Assembly: GCA_963817435.1 (NCBI GenBank) | Contig: CAWFNY010000001.1 | Coordinates: 186,001-250,000 of the forward strand | Direction of reading: 5' to 3' | Length of the DNA: 64,000 nucleotides | Origin: JADJOM01 sp963817435 | GTDB taxonomy: Bacteria; Gemmatimonadota; Gemmatimonadetes; Gemmatimonadales; GWC2-71-9 | Part shown: positions 1 through 8,307 of the stretch, in pieces | Position numbering within the stretch: the first letter of the stretch is position 1 | How the letters are laid out: each line of letters opens with the position of its first letter | The notes under the pieces: model-generated | Databases searched by the model: none | What the model saw: only the letters and a program-made list of their open reading frames with translations | Told to the model about the DNA's origin: nothing | Translations under genes and position numbers: made by a program

Positions 1-371
1 ATCCCGATCAGCACGTCCCCCCGCCGGCCCAGCGCCTCCACCTGGCGCTCGAACACCTGCTCGAAGCCGAAGTCGTTCGCATTCGCGGTGAGGAACGAGG
101 TGTCGGTGGTCAGCGCGATCGCGCCCAGCGCCGCCCGGGGCCGGTCGTGATTGAGGGCGCTCACGAATTCCGCCGCGATGTGCTGGCAGTCCGCCGCACT
201 CCCGCCGTTGCCGCACAGCAGGACCTTGCCGCCGCTCCGGAAGGAGGCGATGAGCAGCTCGGCCGCCGCCGTGATCGCGGGCGTGCACGCCGCGATCGCC
301 GCCCGCTTCACCGCCGCGCTGGTTTCGAGGTGCTGCCGGATGAAGTCGCGGTCCGCTGCCGTGTCAGCCAT
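1..371 (-). CDS. gmhA: D-sedoheptulose-7-phosphate isomerase GmhA (C-terminus beyond window)
   Basis: SIS-domain isomerase converting sedoheptulose 7-phosphate to glycero-manno-heptose 7-phosphate, the first step of ADP-heptose synthesis for LPS core or surface glycans; cytoplasmic. Reading the reverse strand from the ATG at 371 gives a protein starting MADTAADRDF, with the sugar-phosphate loop LLCGNGGSAAD near residues 51-61 followed by QHIAAEF, the classic GmhA signature, and LTTDTSFLTANANDFGF further on. About 123 residues are visible; the usual length is about 190, so the rest lies outside the window. The start overlaps the end of gmhB by 8 bases, implying translational coupling with the next enzyme but one of the same pathway. 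Confidence 0.9.
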   Translation of the reverse strand, partial: MADTAADRDFIRQHLETSAAVKRAAIAACTPAITAAAELLIASFRSGGKVLLCGNGGSAADCQHIAAEFVSALNHDRPRAALGAIALTTDTSFLTANANDFGFEQVFERQVEALGRRGDVLIG

Positions 372-1293
372 GGAGAGGCGCTCCGCCGCCGTGAACGAGA
401 TGGGGCCTGCCGAGACCCGCGGGATGGGCGCAGATCCGCGCCAGCTCCCGGAGGTCCTCCACCAGATAATCGGCCGGTGGGCCGCCGGAACTGAGGGTCG
501 CGCGCCCCTCCCCGGTGAGCATCAGGAAGGTCGGCGCGCCGAGCCGCCGGCCAAGGCCGAGATCGGAATCCTTGTCCCCCGCCACCAGCACCCTCCCGAG
601 ATCGATGCCGAGCTGCCGCTCGGCCTGGCGGGCGAGGCCGTCGGCGGGCTTCCGGCAGTCGCAGCCGAGGTCGGGGTGATGGGGGCAACTGAAGATGCCG
701 GCGAGCTGCACGCCCTTCTCGAGGAGCAGGGCACGGAGCCGGGCGTGCACCGCCTCGAGCTCCACCGGTCTGATACGTCCCAATGCGACGCCGCTCTGGT
801 TGGTGACGACGACGAGGCGCATGCCGAGCGCCATGAGCCCCCGCAGCCCCTCGGCGGCGCCCGGCAGCAGGGCGACGCCATCGGGGTCGGAGAGGTAGTG
901 GCGGTCCTCGATGATCGTCCCGTCGCGATCGAGCAGGGCGGTCGTCGGGCGGGCGGCGCCGGGCCACTCGAGGCGCCACGCTGGCGCTTGACCAAGCAGC
1001 TCGGCGGTGCCGTGGACGGCGAGCGCCGCGGGAGCCGGGCGACCGGGCGGATGCAGCGCCACCGTCGTGCCGGGACGGGCGCGCGCCGCTGCCAGGAGCG
1101 CGGCAAGGTTCAGCGACTCCCATCCGGAGGCGTCGGTCAGCAGCAGGTGGAGATCTGCGTCCCCGGCAGCCGCGAGGCGTGACGGATCGAGCCCAGCGGC
1201 GTTCAGGCGGGTGCGGAGGGTGGGATCGGTGTCCGGGAGGCGTGCCGTTCCCGGGGCAAACAGTACGGCGACAGCGGCCGTCGGTCGCGGCAT
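364..1293 (-). CDS. gmhB: D-glycero-D-manno-heptose-1,7-bisphosphate 7-phosphatase (GmhB-like HAD) with N-terminal extension
   Basis: HAD-superfamily phosphatase removing the 7-phosphate from heptose 1,7-bisphosphate. HAD motif I is LLDRDGTII (nucleophile and acid/base Asp), motif II VVTNQSG, motif III/IV GDKDSDLGLG, and a GmhB-type zinc loop CPHHPDLGCDCRKP is present. I chose the ATG at 1293 because GGGAG lies 5-9 bases before it; an ATG at 1305 is possible. This gives about 309 residues against roughly 190 for the family: about 115 N-terminal residues precede the HAD domain and match nothing I recognise. It overlaps gmhA by 8 bases. The divergent gene at 1450 is the polysaccharide dehydratase, so context is surface-glycan synthesis. 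Confidence 0.85.
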   Translation of the reverse strand: MPRPTAAVAVLFAPGTARLPDTDPTLRTRLNAAGLDPSRLAAAGDADLHLLLTDASGWESLNLAALLAAARARPGTTVALHPPGRPAPAALAVHGTAELLGQAPAWRLEWPGAARPTTALLDRDGTIIEDRHYLSDPDGVALLPGAAEGLRGLMALGMRLVVVTNQSGVALGRIRPVELEAVHARLRALLLEKGVQLAGIFSCPHHPDLGCDCRKPADGLARQAERQLGIDLGRVLVAGDKDSDLGLGRRLGAPTFLMLTGEGRATLSSGGPPADYLVEDLRELARICAHPAGLGRPHLVHGGGAPLHG

Positions 1294-1371
1294 CTGGACT
1301 CCCATGACCCCCCGGGGGCGGAAGGCAGACGAAGCATATCGAGGGACTGTAACTCTCGCAATGACTTCCGG

Positions 1372-1399
1372 TTGACTCCCCGGGTGGGGGTGGTACATT
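1372..1399 (+). promoter_or_regulatory. Candidate sigma-70 promoter for the 4,6-dehydratase gene
   Basis: TTGACT at 1372-1377 and TACATT at 1394-1399 are separated by 16 bases, in the divergent gap between gmhB and the dehydratase gene. A transcript starting near 1406 would have a leader of about 44 bases. Motif match only. Confidence 0.45.
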
Positions 1400-1449
1400 C
1401 CCGAAAGTAATACGCCTCCACTGCTGGATCGGCCTTCCACCGAGCGCTC

Positions 1450-3372
1450 ATGGCACATTTCCCAGGGAACGGGATCCGTAACCGGCACCTCTTCGTCGTC
1501 GATCTGCTGCTGCTGCCTATCGCGGCGGCATTCGGGTTCGTGCTGCGCTTCGAAGGCCTCCCCCTGCCGGATCCGTACGGCCGAGTGCTGCTCGTCTACC
1601 TGCTCTTCGCCCTCCCCATCAAGCTGATCCTGCTGGTCGCGTTCGGGCTGTACAAGCGGCTGTGGCGCTTCGCGAGTGTATCGGAACTCGAGAGCATCCT
1701 GCTGGCGACCGGTGTGTCAGGCATCGTCTGCATCTCGCTGGGCGCCGTGCTCCTTCCCGCGACCCACCTGATGCCGGTGCGGGTGCCCCTCGGCATCCTG
1801 GTGATCGACACGCTCTTGACCGCGGGCGTCGTGGCGCTGCCGCGGCTGCTGCTGCGCAGCGTGATGTGGCACCGGGCCGGCAGCCCCGAGGGCAAGCGGG
1901 TGCTGATCGCCGGTGCCGGCGTCGGCGGCGGGCTGCTGGTCAAGCAGCTCGAAGGGAACCCCCAGCTCGGCATGATGCCCATCGGCTTCGTGGACGACGA
2001 TCCGCTCAAGCAGCACCACCAGATGTACGGGCTGCCGGTGCTCGGGCCGCTGCGGGACACCGCGCGCATCTGCGGCGATCACTCGGTCGACGAGGTGCTC
2101 ATCGCGATGCCGACGGCGCCCGGCCGGGTGGTGCGCGAGCTGGTGCGCTCCGCGTCGGACGCAGGCGTACGGACCCGGACCCTGCCGGGGATCTCCGACA
2201 TCTTCGCGGGGCGGCTGCAGGCCGGGGCGCTGCGCGAGGTGGAGATCCAGGACCTGCTCCGCCGGGAGCCGGTCAAGATCGATCTCCACCAGGTGCAGGA
2301 GCTGGCCACCGAACGGGTGGTGCTGGTGACGGGCGCCGGCGGATCGATCGGCGCCGAACTGTGCCGCCAGGTGTGCCGACTCGAGCCCACGCGGCTGATC
2401 ATGCTGGGGCACGGCGAGAACTCCATCTTCACCATCCAGCAGGAGCTGGCGGAACGGTTTCCGCACGTCCCGCTCCACGCCGTCATCGCCGACGTGAAGG
2501 ACGAGAATCAGCTCGAGCGCGTCTTCGACCGGTATCATCCCTTCTCGGTGTTCCACGCGGCCGCCCACAAGCATGTGCCGCTCATGGAAGAGAACGTCGC
2601 CGAGGCGGTGCTCAACAACGTGCTCGGCACCAGAAACGTGCTGGAGGCCGCGGCGGAGGGATCGGTTGCGCACCTGGTGATGATCTCGACCGACAAGGCG
2701 GTGCGTCCCACCAGCATCATGGGCGCGACCAAGCGGGTGGCGGAACAACTGGTGCAGACGGTGGCCGAGGCGCATGACCGGAACTTCGTGGCGGTGCGGT
2801 TCGGCAACGTGCTGGGCAGCCGGGGCAGCGTGGTGCCGACCTTCCTGCGGCAGATTCGGGATGGCGGGCCGGTGACGGTGACCCACCCGGAGATGAAGCG
2901 CTACTTCATGACGATCCCCGAGGCGGTGCAGCTGGTGCTGCAGGCGGGAGCACTGGGCAAGGGGGGCGAGGTCTTCGTGCTCGACATGGGCGAGCCGGTG
3001 AAGATCGCCGATCTGGCCGCCGACCTCATCCGGCTGTCAGGCAAGCAGGTCGGCAAGGACATCGAGATCCGGTTCAGCGGAACCCGGCCGGGCGAGAAGC
3101 TCTACGAGGAGCTGTTCTTCGATGCCGAGCACGCCGCTCCGACGGTGCACCCGAAGGTGCTGCGGGCCCGGAACGCGGCGCTGCCGATCGGGGTGACGAC
3201 GGTGGTGGACGACCTGCTGGCCGGCGCGAAGCGGGGCTGGTCGGAAGAGGAACTGCGGGTCCTGCTCAAGCGGCTGGTGCCGGACTTCGAACCGTCGCTC
3301 GCGGGTATGCCGGTCCGCCAGGAGCAGCGGCAGCGGGAGAGCGGGGGCCAGCGGCGGAGCGAGGAGGGATAG
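1450..3372 (+). CDS. Membrane-bound nucleotide-sugar 4,6-dehydratase (CapD/WbpM/PglF family)
   Basis: Converts UDP-GlcNAc-type sugars to the 4-keto-6-deoxy form for capsule or O-antigen synthesis. Residues 1-125 hold about four membrane helices (starting HLFVVDLLLLPIAAAFGFVL). Next is a Rossmann-like CoA-binding-type domain with VLIAGAGVGGG near residue 151, then an extended SDR domain with NAD motif VLVTGAGGSIGAEL near 293. The catalytic region STDKAVRPTSIMGATKR carries Met where classical SDRs have Tyr, as in WbpM/FlaA1-type enzymes. Length 640 is normal for the long membrane form. No strong Shine-Dalgarno site precedes the ATG. The stop codon sits inside a palindrome shared with the convergent SLBB gene. 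Exact sugar substrate is not deducible. Confidence 0.9.
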   Translation: MAHFPGNGIRNRHLFVVDLLLLPIAAAFGFVLRFEGLPLPDPYGRVLLVYLLFALPIKLILLVAFGLYKRLWRFASVSELESILLATGVSGIVCISLGAVLLPATHLMPVRVPLGILVIDTLLTAGVVALPRLLLRSVMWHRAGSPEGKRVLIAGAGVGGGLLVKQLEGNPQLGMMPIGFVDDDPLKQHHQMYGLPVLGPLRDTARICGDHSVDEVLIAMPTAPGRVVRELVRSASDAGVRTRTLPGISDIFAGRLQAGALREVEIQDLLRREPVKIDLHQVQELATERVVLVTGAGGSIGAELCRQVCRLEPTRLIMLGHGENSIFTIQQELAERFPHVPLHAVIADVKDENQLERVFDRYHPFSVFHAAAHKHVPLMEENVAEAVLNNVLGTRNVLEAAAEGSVAHLVMISTDKAVRPTSIMGATKRVAEQLVQTVAEAHDRNFVAVRFGNVLGSRGSVVPTFLRQIRDGGPVTVTHPEMKRYFMTIPEAVQLVLQAGALGKGGEVFVLDMGEPVKIADLAADLIRLSGKQVGKDIEIRFSGTRPGEKLYEELFFDAEHAAPTVHPKVLRARNAALPIGVTTVVDDLLAGAKRGWSEEELRVLLKRLVPDFEPSLAGMPVRQEQRQRESGGQRRSEEG

Positions 3373-3395
3373 GGGCGACCGGCCGGCCGCCCCTA
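3370..3395. repeat. REP-like palindrome carrying both convergent stop codons
   Basis: Near-perfect inverted repeat with arms TAGGGGCG and CGCCCCTA around a CCGGCCGG core (one A/C mismatch). The TAG ending the dehydratase gene is its left edge and the TAG of the reverse-strand SLBB gene is its right edge. It can form a hairpin from either transcript and probably ends both. A near-copy lies at 60747-60768. Confidence 0.75.
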
Positions 3396-5921
3396 CTTCA
3401 CCCGCCAGATGACGAGCACGGTCGTCGCGAGGCTCGCGAGGATCTGGGCGATCGAGCCGGTCATCGCCAGCCAGTCCTTCTTGTCCGCCGGATCCCGCTC
3501 CGGTACGTAGACCGAGCCACCGGCCAGCGGGTCGGGTTTGCCGTCCGGCAGGAAGGACCAGTGCTTGGTCACGCTCTCGACCTTGCCGTTCGGCTGCACC
3601 ACGTAGCTTCGCCCGCGATCCGCGTCCCGCCGATAGCCGCCCGCCGCCGCCACGTAGTACTCCATCCCCTTGCCAGGCACATAGGTCACCGACATCGGCG
3701 CATTCACCGCCCCGCGTACGTAGACCACCGGCACGTACTCCGGGATGACGATCGAGTCGCCGCCGGCGAGGATCAGGTTGTCGCGATACCTGGGATCGGT
3801 GATGACCCTCGGCAGATCGACACCGATCCGCCCGCCGCGATCGGCGGAGCGGAAGAACTTGATGCCGGTGGGGTAGGCGTCCTTGGTGAGGCCGCCGGCT
3901 CGCTGGATGAGATCCAGCAGCCGGTCCGTACGGGTGACGAGCGAATAGCGGCCCGGATAGCGCACCTGCCCCGTGATGTTCACGGTGCGCTGCAGCTCCC
4001 AGTCAGGCTGACGGAAGATCAGCACATTGTCGTAGGGCTCGAGCGGGACCTCGGTGGTGCCGCCGGCGGGTGCGGCCAGTCCCGGCGGCCCGAGGTAACG
4101 GCCGTCGGGCCCGCGATCGAAGATGTAGGTGGAGTCGAGCGGCACCCGGATCGTCGTCGCGACCCGTCCCTGGTCCCGGATGCTGTCGACCGGAAGCCGG
4201 GCCACCTCGGCCTCGGTGAGCAGGGCGTCTTCGGTCAGACCGTCGACCTGGAGCAGGGCGTCGCGGAGCGTCATCCCCTCGCGGTAGGGTACCCGGCCCG
4301 GCTTGCGGACGGCTCCGGTGATCGCGACATACCGGAGAGGACGGAAGTCGGAGCGGGAGAACACCGTGATCTCGTCGTCCTCGAGCAGCGGGATGTCGTT
4401 CTCGAAGGTGCCGGTGGAATCCCGGAAGCTGGAGCGGAGCTGCAGCCGGGTCGAGTCGTTCTGCAGCCGGGTGATGAGCACCCGCCCGAGATAGACATCG
4501 GGCTTGGGCCCGCCGGCGAGGCGGATCGCGTCCGAGAGCCGCATGCCGGGGTTCCAGCCGATCGCGCCGGGCGTCCAGACGTTGCCGTTGACGGTGACCA
4601 CGTTGCGGCGGCGGTCCGCCACCTCCAGGACCGTGAGGGAGTCGCCGGGGGCCATCGGGAAGGCGGGGCCGGTGCCGTCGGTGAACTGGTCGCTCGCGAG
4701 GTCGATCACCACCCGGTCCCGGCCCCCGGGCTCGCGCTGGGCCGGCGGGAGGATCCGGTCGATCTGCACCCGCCGGCGGAGCGCGGTCGCGTCGAAGCCG
4801 CCGGCGGCCTTGATGAGATCGCGCAGCGACTCCGGTTCGCGCAGTTCGTAGATGGCGGGACGAATCACCTTGCCCGCCACCTTCACCTGGGTGCCACGGA
4901 CCGGGACGAAGACCACGTCACCGTTCTCCAGCCGCGCGTCGTGACTGTTGTCGCCCCGCAGGACGTAGTCGTACACGTCGAGGCTATCGACCAGCTTCCC
5001 CGCGCGGCGGATCTCGATCCGGCGGAAGGAGCCGTTCTCGGTGGGACCGCCGGCCGCATAGAGCGCGGTCATCGCGGTGCCCGCGGCGGAGATCTGGAAC
5101 GACCCCGGCCGGGCCACGTCACCCGCCACGTAGACCTGCACCGTGCGCAGCTTGGAGACGGTGACGGTGAAACGGGTCGTGGCGCCGCTCCCCCGGCGCA
5201 CCCCGGAGTAGGCCTTGCCCAGCCTGGTGTAGAGCAGGTCTTCGAGTTGCGCGAGCGTCAGATTGGCGACGTTGAGCTGGCCCACCTGCGGGATGGCGAT
5301 GAACCCTTCGCGGGTTACCTCGAGCTCGTAGGCGAGCTCGACGTCACCGGTGAGAATCAGGACCAGTCCATCACCGGGGCCCAGCCGGTAGCTGGCGTCC
5401 ACCGGCCCCATGAGGGCGGGGGAGAACAGGTTGTTGGACCGCCGGAAGAGCGAGAGCCCGAAGACCTTCAGGGTCTTGGTCGTGTCGGAGAGCGAATCGG
5501 CACGCAGCGAATCGGCGACGTGCAGGGCGGAGTCGGTCATCGCCAGCAGGGTATCCGCGTCTTCTCCACTCACCAGGCCGAGCACCCGGACCGCATCGAG
5601 AATATCGGAGCCGGGCCGGAGCTGGGCGGTCGTATCGGCGCCCGCGAGGTAGGGATCCAGCATGTCTTCCGGGTATCCGGCCGCGCGCAGCCGGGCGCGG
5701 ACCTGATCCTTCGAGAGCCCCGAACTGCCGAGCCGCTGGCGCAACTGTGCGACGAGGTCGGGCCGGGTCCGCAGCAGCTCCTGCGCCTGCGCCGGACTCG
5801 GCAACGCCTGTCCGGGGGGCAGGCCGGGTACCTGCGCCAGCAGCGCGGCGCTGGAGGACAGGAGCAGGGCGAGGAGGACGGGGAGCGGTCGGAGGGCGCG
5901 GAGCCGGTGTGTAGACATCAT
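3393..5921 (-). CDS. SLBB-domain polysaccharide export protein (Wza/GumB-related, long form)
   Basis: Periplasmic/outer-membrane export component for extracellular polysaccharide. The start MMSTHRLRALRPLPVLLALLL is a signal peptide with no clear lipobox. A poly-export domain begins at YRLGPGDGLVLILTGDVELAY (about residue 180). At least four SLBB repeats follow, marked by recurring VYVAGDVARPGSF, VKVAGKVIRPAIY, VAITGAVRKPGRV and VNITGQVRYPGRY. A hydrophobic C-terminal stretch IAQILASLATTVLVIW could be a membrane helix. At 842 residues it is about twice the length of Wza and resembles the long multi-SLBB proteins of Gemmatimonadota and Bacteroidota. It converges with the 4,6-dehydratase gene and is the natural export partner for its product. 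Confidence 0.88.
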   Translation of the reverse strand: MMSTHRLRALRPLPVLLALLLSSSAALLAQVPGLPPGQALPSPAQAQELLRTRPDLVAQLRQRLGSSGLSKDQVRARLRAAGYPEDMLDPYLAGADTTAQLRPGSDILDAVRVLGLVSGEDADTLLAMTDSALHVADSLRADSLSDTTKTLKVFGLSLFRRSNNLFSPALMGPVDASYRLGPGDGLVLILTGDVELAYELEVTREGFIAIPQVGQLNVANLTLAQLEDLLYTRLGKAYSGVRRGSGATTRFTVTVSKLRTVQVYVAGDVARPGSFQISAAGTAMTALYAAGGPTENGSFRRIEIRRAGKLVDSLDVYDYVLRGDNSHDARLENGDVVFVPVRGTQVKVAGKVIRPAIYELREPESLRDLIKAAGGFDATALRRRVQIDRILPPAQREPGGRDRVVIDLASDQFTDGTGPAFPMAPGDSLTVLEVADRRRNVVTVNGNVWTPGAIGWNPGMRLSDAIRLAGGPKPDVYLGRVLITRLQNDSTRLQLRSSFRDSTGTFENDIPLLEDDEITVFSRSDFRPLRYVAITGAVRKPGRVPYREGMTLRDALLQVDGLTEDALLTEAEVARLPVDSIRDQGRVATTIRVPLDSTYIFDRGPDGRYLGPPGLAAPAGGTTEVPLEPYDNVLIFRQPDWELQRTVNITGQVRYPGRYSLVTRTDRLLDLIQRAGGLTKDAYPTGIKFFRSADRGGRIGVDLPRVITDPRYRDNLILAGGDSIVIPEYVPVVYVRGAVNAPMSVTYVPGKGMEYYVAAAGGYRRDADRGRSYVVQPNGKVESVTKHWSFLPDGKPDPLAGGSVYVPERDPADKKDWLAMTGSIAQILASLATTVLVIWRVK

Positions 5922-5962
5922 CGCGGGAAGATGCCGCGCGGCGGGGGAGGGGTCAATGGGAG

Positions 5963-6040
5963 CCTGTGGGGGCCGCGATCAAGTGGATCCTGTGGCGGCC
6001 GCGATCAATCGCGGCCCCCACAATTAATCGCGGCCCCCAC
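5963..6040. repeat. Cluster of inverted repeats, GTGG[G/C]GGCCGCGAT family
   Basis: Three copies of a 14-base arm: forward at 5966-5979 and 5992-6005, inverted at 6008-6021 and again at 6027-6040. The pair 5992-6021 folds into a 14-bp stem with a 2-base loop and one mismatch. The cluster lies between the SLBB gene and the glycosyltransferase gene; the 6027-6040 arm encodes the glycosyltransferase C-terminus GGRD and is followed by its stop. A sequence nearly identical to 5989-6014 recurs at 56629-56654. Confidence 0.8.
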
Positions 6041-7136
6041 GGGCGATCACCTTCTCCCAGAATTCGAGCGTCCGCCGCGCGACGGCATCATCCACATACT
6101 CGCGCATGACGCGGAGCCGGGCCTCTCTGCCGAGACGGACCCGTTCACGCGGGGTGTCGGCGAGGTGCTGCAGCGCCGCCGTCAGCGCCGCCACGTCGTC
6201 CTCGGGGACGACCAGGCCCGCGGTATCGATCACCTCGGGGAGCGCTCCGGAGTCGGTGCCGATCACGGTGACGCCATGCCCCATGGCCTCCACCAGTGCG
6301 GGATGGAAGGTCTCCACCCAGTGGGCCGTCGTCCGCGAGGGAACGACGAGGCAGTCGAGTTCGGGCCAGAGCCGTTTGAGTTCCTCCGGCGGCAGCGCGC
6401 CGCGCCAGGTGATCCGCGAGGCGATGCCGAGCCGCTCGGCGAGCGCCTCGAACATCTCCTGGGAGGGGCCGCTGCCGACGACCGTCAGTTGCCAGCGGCC
6501 GAGCAGCTTGACGCAGGCGCGGAACAGGGCATCGAGCCCCTTCTCCGGGACCAGGCGTCCCACGAATCCGATCGCCAGTTCCCCATGATCGGGCCGCTTC
6601 GTTTCCAGGGGCGGCATGAGGCCGAGCTGCGGCATCACGGCGACGGGAATGCCGGGACGGTCCCGCTCCAGCAGGCCGGCTGCGAGCCGGTTGCCACCCA
6701 CCAGCGCCCGTGCCCGGCCGAGGGTGCGGCGCCGCCGCCATCCCTCGAGGAAGGTGAAGTGTCGCGGCACGCTTTCCGAGCCGAAGATGACGATCGGTAT
6801 CCCGAGCTTTTCGGCGCGGGTACTCGCGGCCGCGGCCGCCGGCGTCGACGGCTCCGCTTCGATCTGCACGATGTCCGGACGGAAGTCGCTGAAGAGCCGA
6901 TGCAGGTCGGCGCTCTTCCAGCGCACCTCCTCGCCGCGGTCGCCTGACACCGGGATCGGGACGATGCGCACGCCGCCGTCGTTGCCCCAGGAGGCGTGCA
7001 GCAGCGGGCTCCGTCCGCCGGCGGACCAGCGGGCCGGGACGGCGACAGTGAGGGTCGCCCCGAGGCCGACGAGGGCCTTGAGCTTCCCCCGGGTGGCAGG
7101 GTCGATATAAGTGTGAGAGACGATGACCGCGCGCAC
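6024..7136 (-). CDS. Glycosyltransferase family 4 (GT-B fold)
   Basis: Predicted retaining glycosyltransferase adding a sugar during surface-polysaccharide assembly, cytoplasmic face. It opens MRAVIVSHTYIDPATRGKL. The C-terminal half has the donor-binding pattern IGFVGRLVPEKGLDALFRA (near residue 190), LTVVGSGPSQE, and the EX7E-type region HPALVEAMGHGVTVIGTDSGALPEVI. Length 370 is typical. It is followed by wecB on the same strand with about 15 bases between them, so the two probably share a transcript. The last residues GGRD and the stop come from a dispersed repeat, so the native C-terminus may have been altered by repeat insertion. Donor and acceptor are unknown. Confidence 0.85.
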   Translation of the reverse strand: MRAVIVSHTYIDPATRGKLKALVGLGATLTVAVPARWSAGGRSPLLHASWGNDGGVRIVPIPVSGDRGEEVRWKSADLHRLFSDFRPDIVQIEAEPSTPAAAAASTRAEKLGIPIVIFGSESVPRHFTFLEGWRRRRTLGRARALVGGNRLAAGLLERDRPGIPVAVMPQLGLMPPLETKRPDHGELAIGFVGRLVPEKGLDALFRACVKLLGRWQLTVVGSGPSQEMFEALAERLGIASRITWRGALPPEELKRLWPELDCLVVPSRTTAHWVETFHPALVEAMGHGVTVIGTDSGALPEVIDTAGLVVPEDDVAALTAALQHLADTPRERVRLGREARLRVMREYVDDAVARRTLEFWEKVIARGGRD

Positions 7137-7151
7137 GCCGTAGCTCCTGGT

Positions 7152-8237
7152 TCAGCCCGTTCCGTCGACCAGCGCCTGCACTGCCCGGGCGACCGCCGAG
7201 GCAGCGTCGCCATTTCCGTATGCATCACGCGGCCACCGGGCCGCACCGTCCCACCGCCGCACCTGTGCGCTGACTGTCTCGGCCAGCTCGCGAGGCGCGT
7301 CCTCCGGGGGCAGCAGCCGGTTGGCGCCGCAATCCACCGTTTCGCTCCACTCGGTCTCGGCGCGCACGGTCACGCACGGGGTGCCGAGCCAGTAGGCCTC
7401 CCGCTGCAGGCCGCCGGAATCGGTCACCACCGCGCGCGCCCCGCGGGTGAGGGCGAGGCTTTCGAGGTACCCCACCGCCGGTATGAGGCGGAGGGGCCCG
7501 AGGTGATCACCGTTCAGGCCGGCGGCATTGAGCGCCGCGCGGGTACGGGGATGGACCGCGAGCACGGTCGGCGTCCCCATGGCCGCAAGGGTGTGCAGGA
7601 CGCCGACGAGCCGCGCCGGCATGTCGGTCAGCTCCGCGCGGTGCAGCGTGGCGAAGCAGTACACCGATCCGAGGCCGGGCACGACCGCGCCAGGCGCTGG
7701 GAGCCGGTGTTCGACGCCACGCAGGACATCGAAGGCGACGTCGCCGGTCTCGACCACCCGGGCATCGGGGTGCTCCGCGCGCATCCGCGCCGTGGCCACC
7801 TGACAGGGGGTGCAGAGGAGGCTCGCGATCGCGTCGACAGCCCGGCGATTGATCTCCTCCGCCATCAGCCGGTCGCGAGCCCGAAGCCCGGCTTCCACAT
7901 GCACCACCGGAATGCGGAGTTTCGCCGCGGCGAGCGCGACCCCGAGGGTCGAGTTGGTGTCCCCGATGACGACTGCCGCGCTCGGCGCCAGCTCGCGCAG
8001 TGCCGACTCGGCGCGGCTCAGGATGAGGCCGGTCTGCTCGGCGTGGCTCCCCGAGCCGACCTCGAGAAAGCGATCCGGCGCGGCGACGCCGAGCTGCTGG
8101 TAGAGCAGGGCGTTCAGGGCGTGGTCGTAGTGCTGGCCGGTATCGATGGCGAACACCCCTCCCGGCCCGGTCAGGCTGTGGCGGAGTACACTGGCCTTGA
8201 TGACCTGGGGACGGGTGCCGTAGCAGAGGGCGATCAT
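7152..8237 (-). CDS. wecB: UDP-N-acetylglucosamine 2-epimerase (non-hydrolysing)
   Basis: Interconverts UDP-GlcNAc and UDP-ManNAc, supplying ManNAc units for surface glycans; cytoplasmic. The ATG at 8237 starts MIALCYGTRPQVIKASVL, the family's N-terminal motif; upstream in-frame ATGs only add non-conserved sequence. Conserved catalytic regions are present: VIGDTNSTLG, HVEAGLRARDRLMAEEINR (the two catalytic acids), ATLHRAELT with the active-site His, and VTDSGGLQREAYWLGTPCVTVR. About 361 residues, normal length. It sits just upstream of the GT4 gene in the same direction. UDP-ManNAc dehydrogenase is not in the window. Confidence 0.92.
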   Translation of the reverse strand: MIALCYGTRPQVIKASVLRHSLTGPGGVFAIDTGQHYDHALNALLYQQLGVAAPDRFLEVGSGSHAEQTGLILSRAESALRELAPSAAVVIGDTNSTLGVALAAAKLRIPVVHVEAGLRARDRLMAEEINRRAVDAIASLLCTPCQVATARMRAEHPDARVVETGDVAFDVLRGVEHRLPAPGAVVPGLGSVYCFATLHRAELTDMPARLVGVLHTLAAMGTPTVLAVHPRTRAALNAAGLNGDHLGPLRLIPAVGYLESLALTRGARAVVTDSGGLQREAYWLGTPCVTVRAETEWSETVDCGANRLLPPEDAPRELAETVSAQVRRWDGAARWPRDAYGNGDAASAVARAVQALVDGTG

Positions 8238-8307
8238 CGCGCGGGGAATATATCCGTCACCCTCCGTTGACACACTCCCCGAGGGAGCCCAACTTGCGGC
8301 ATCTCCG

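Noticed and set aside
3561..6947. A 1128-codon forward ORF crossing the SLBB and GT4 genes
   Set aside because: It spans two well-supported reverse-strand genes and the repeat cluster between them; no domain.
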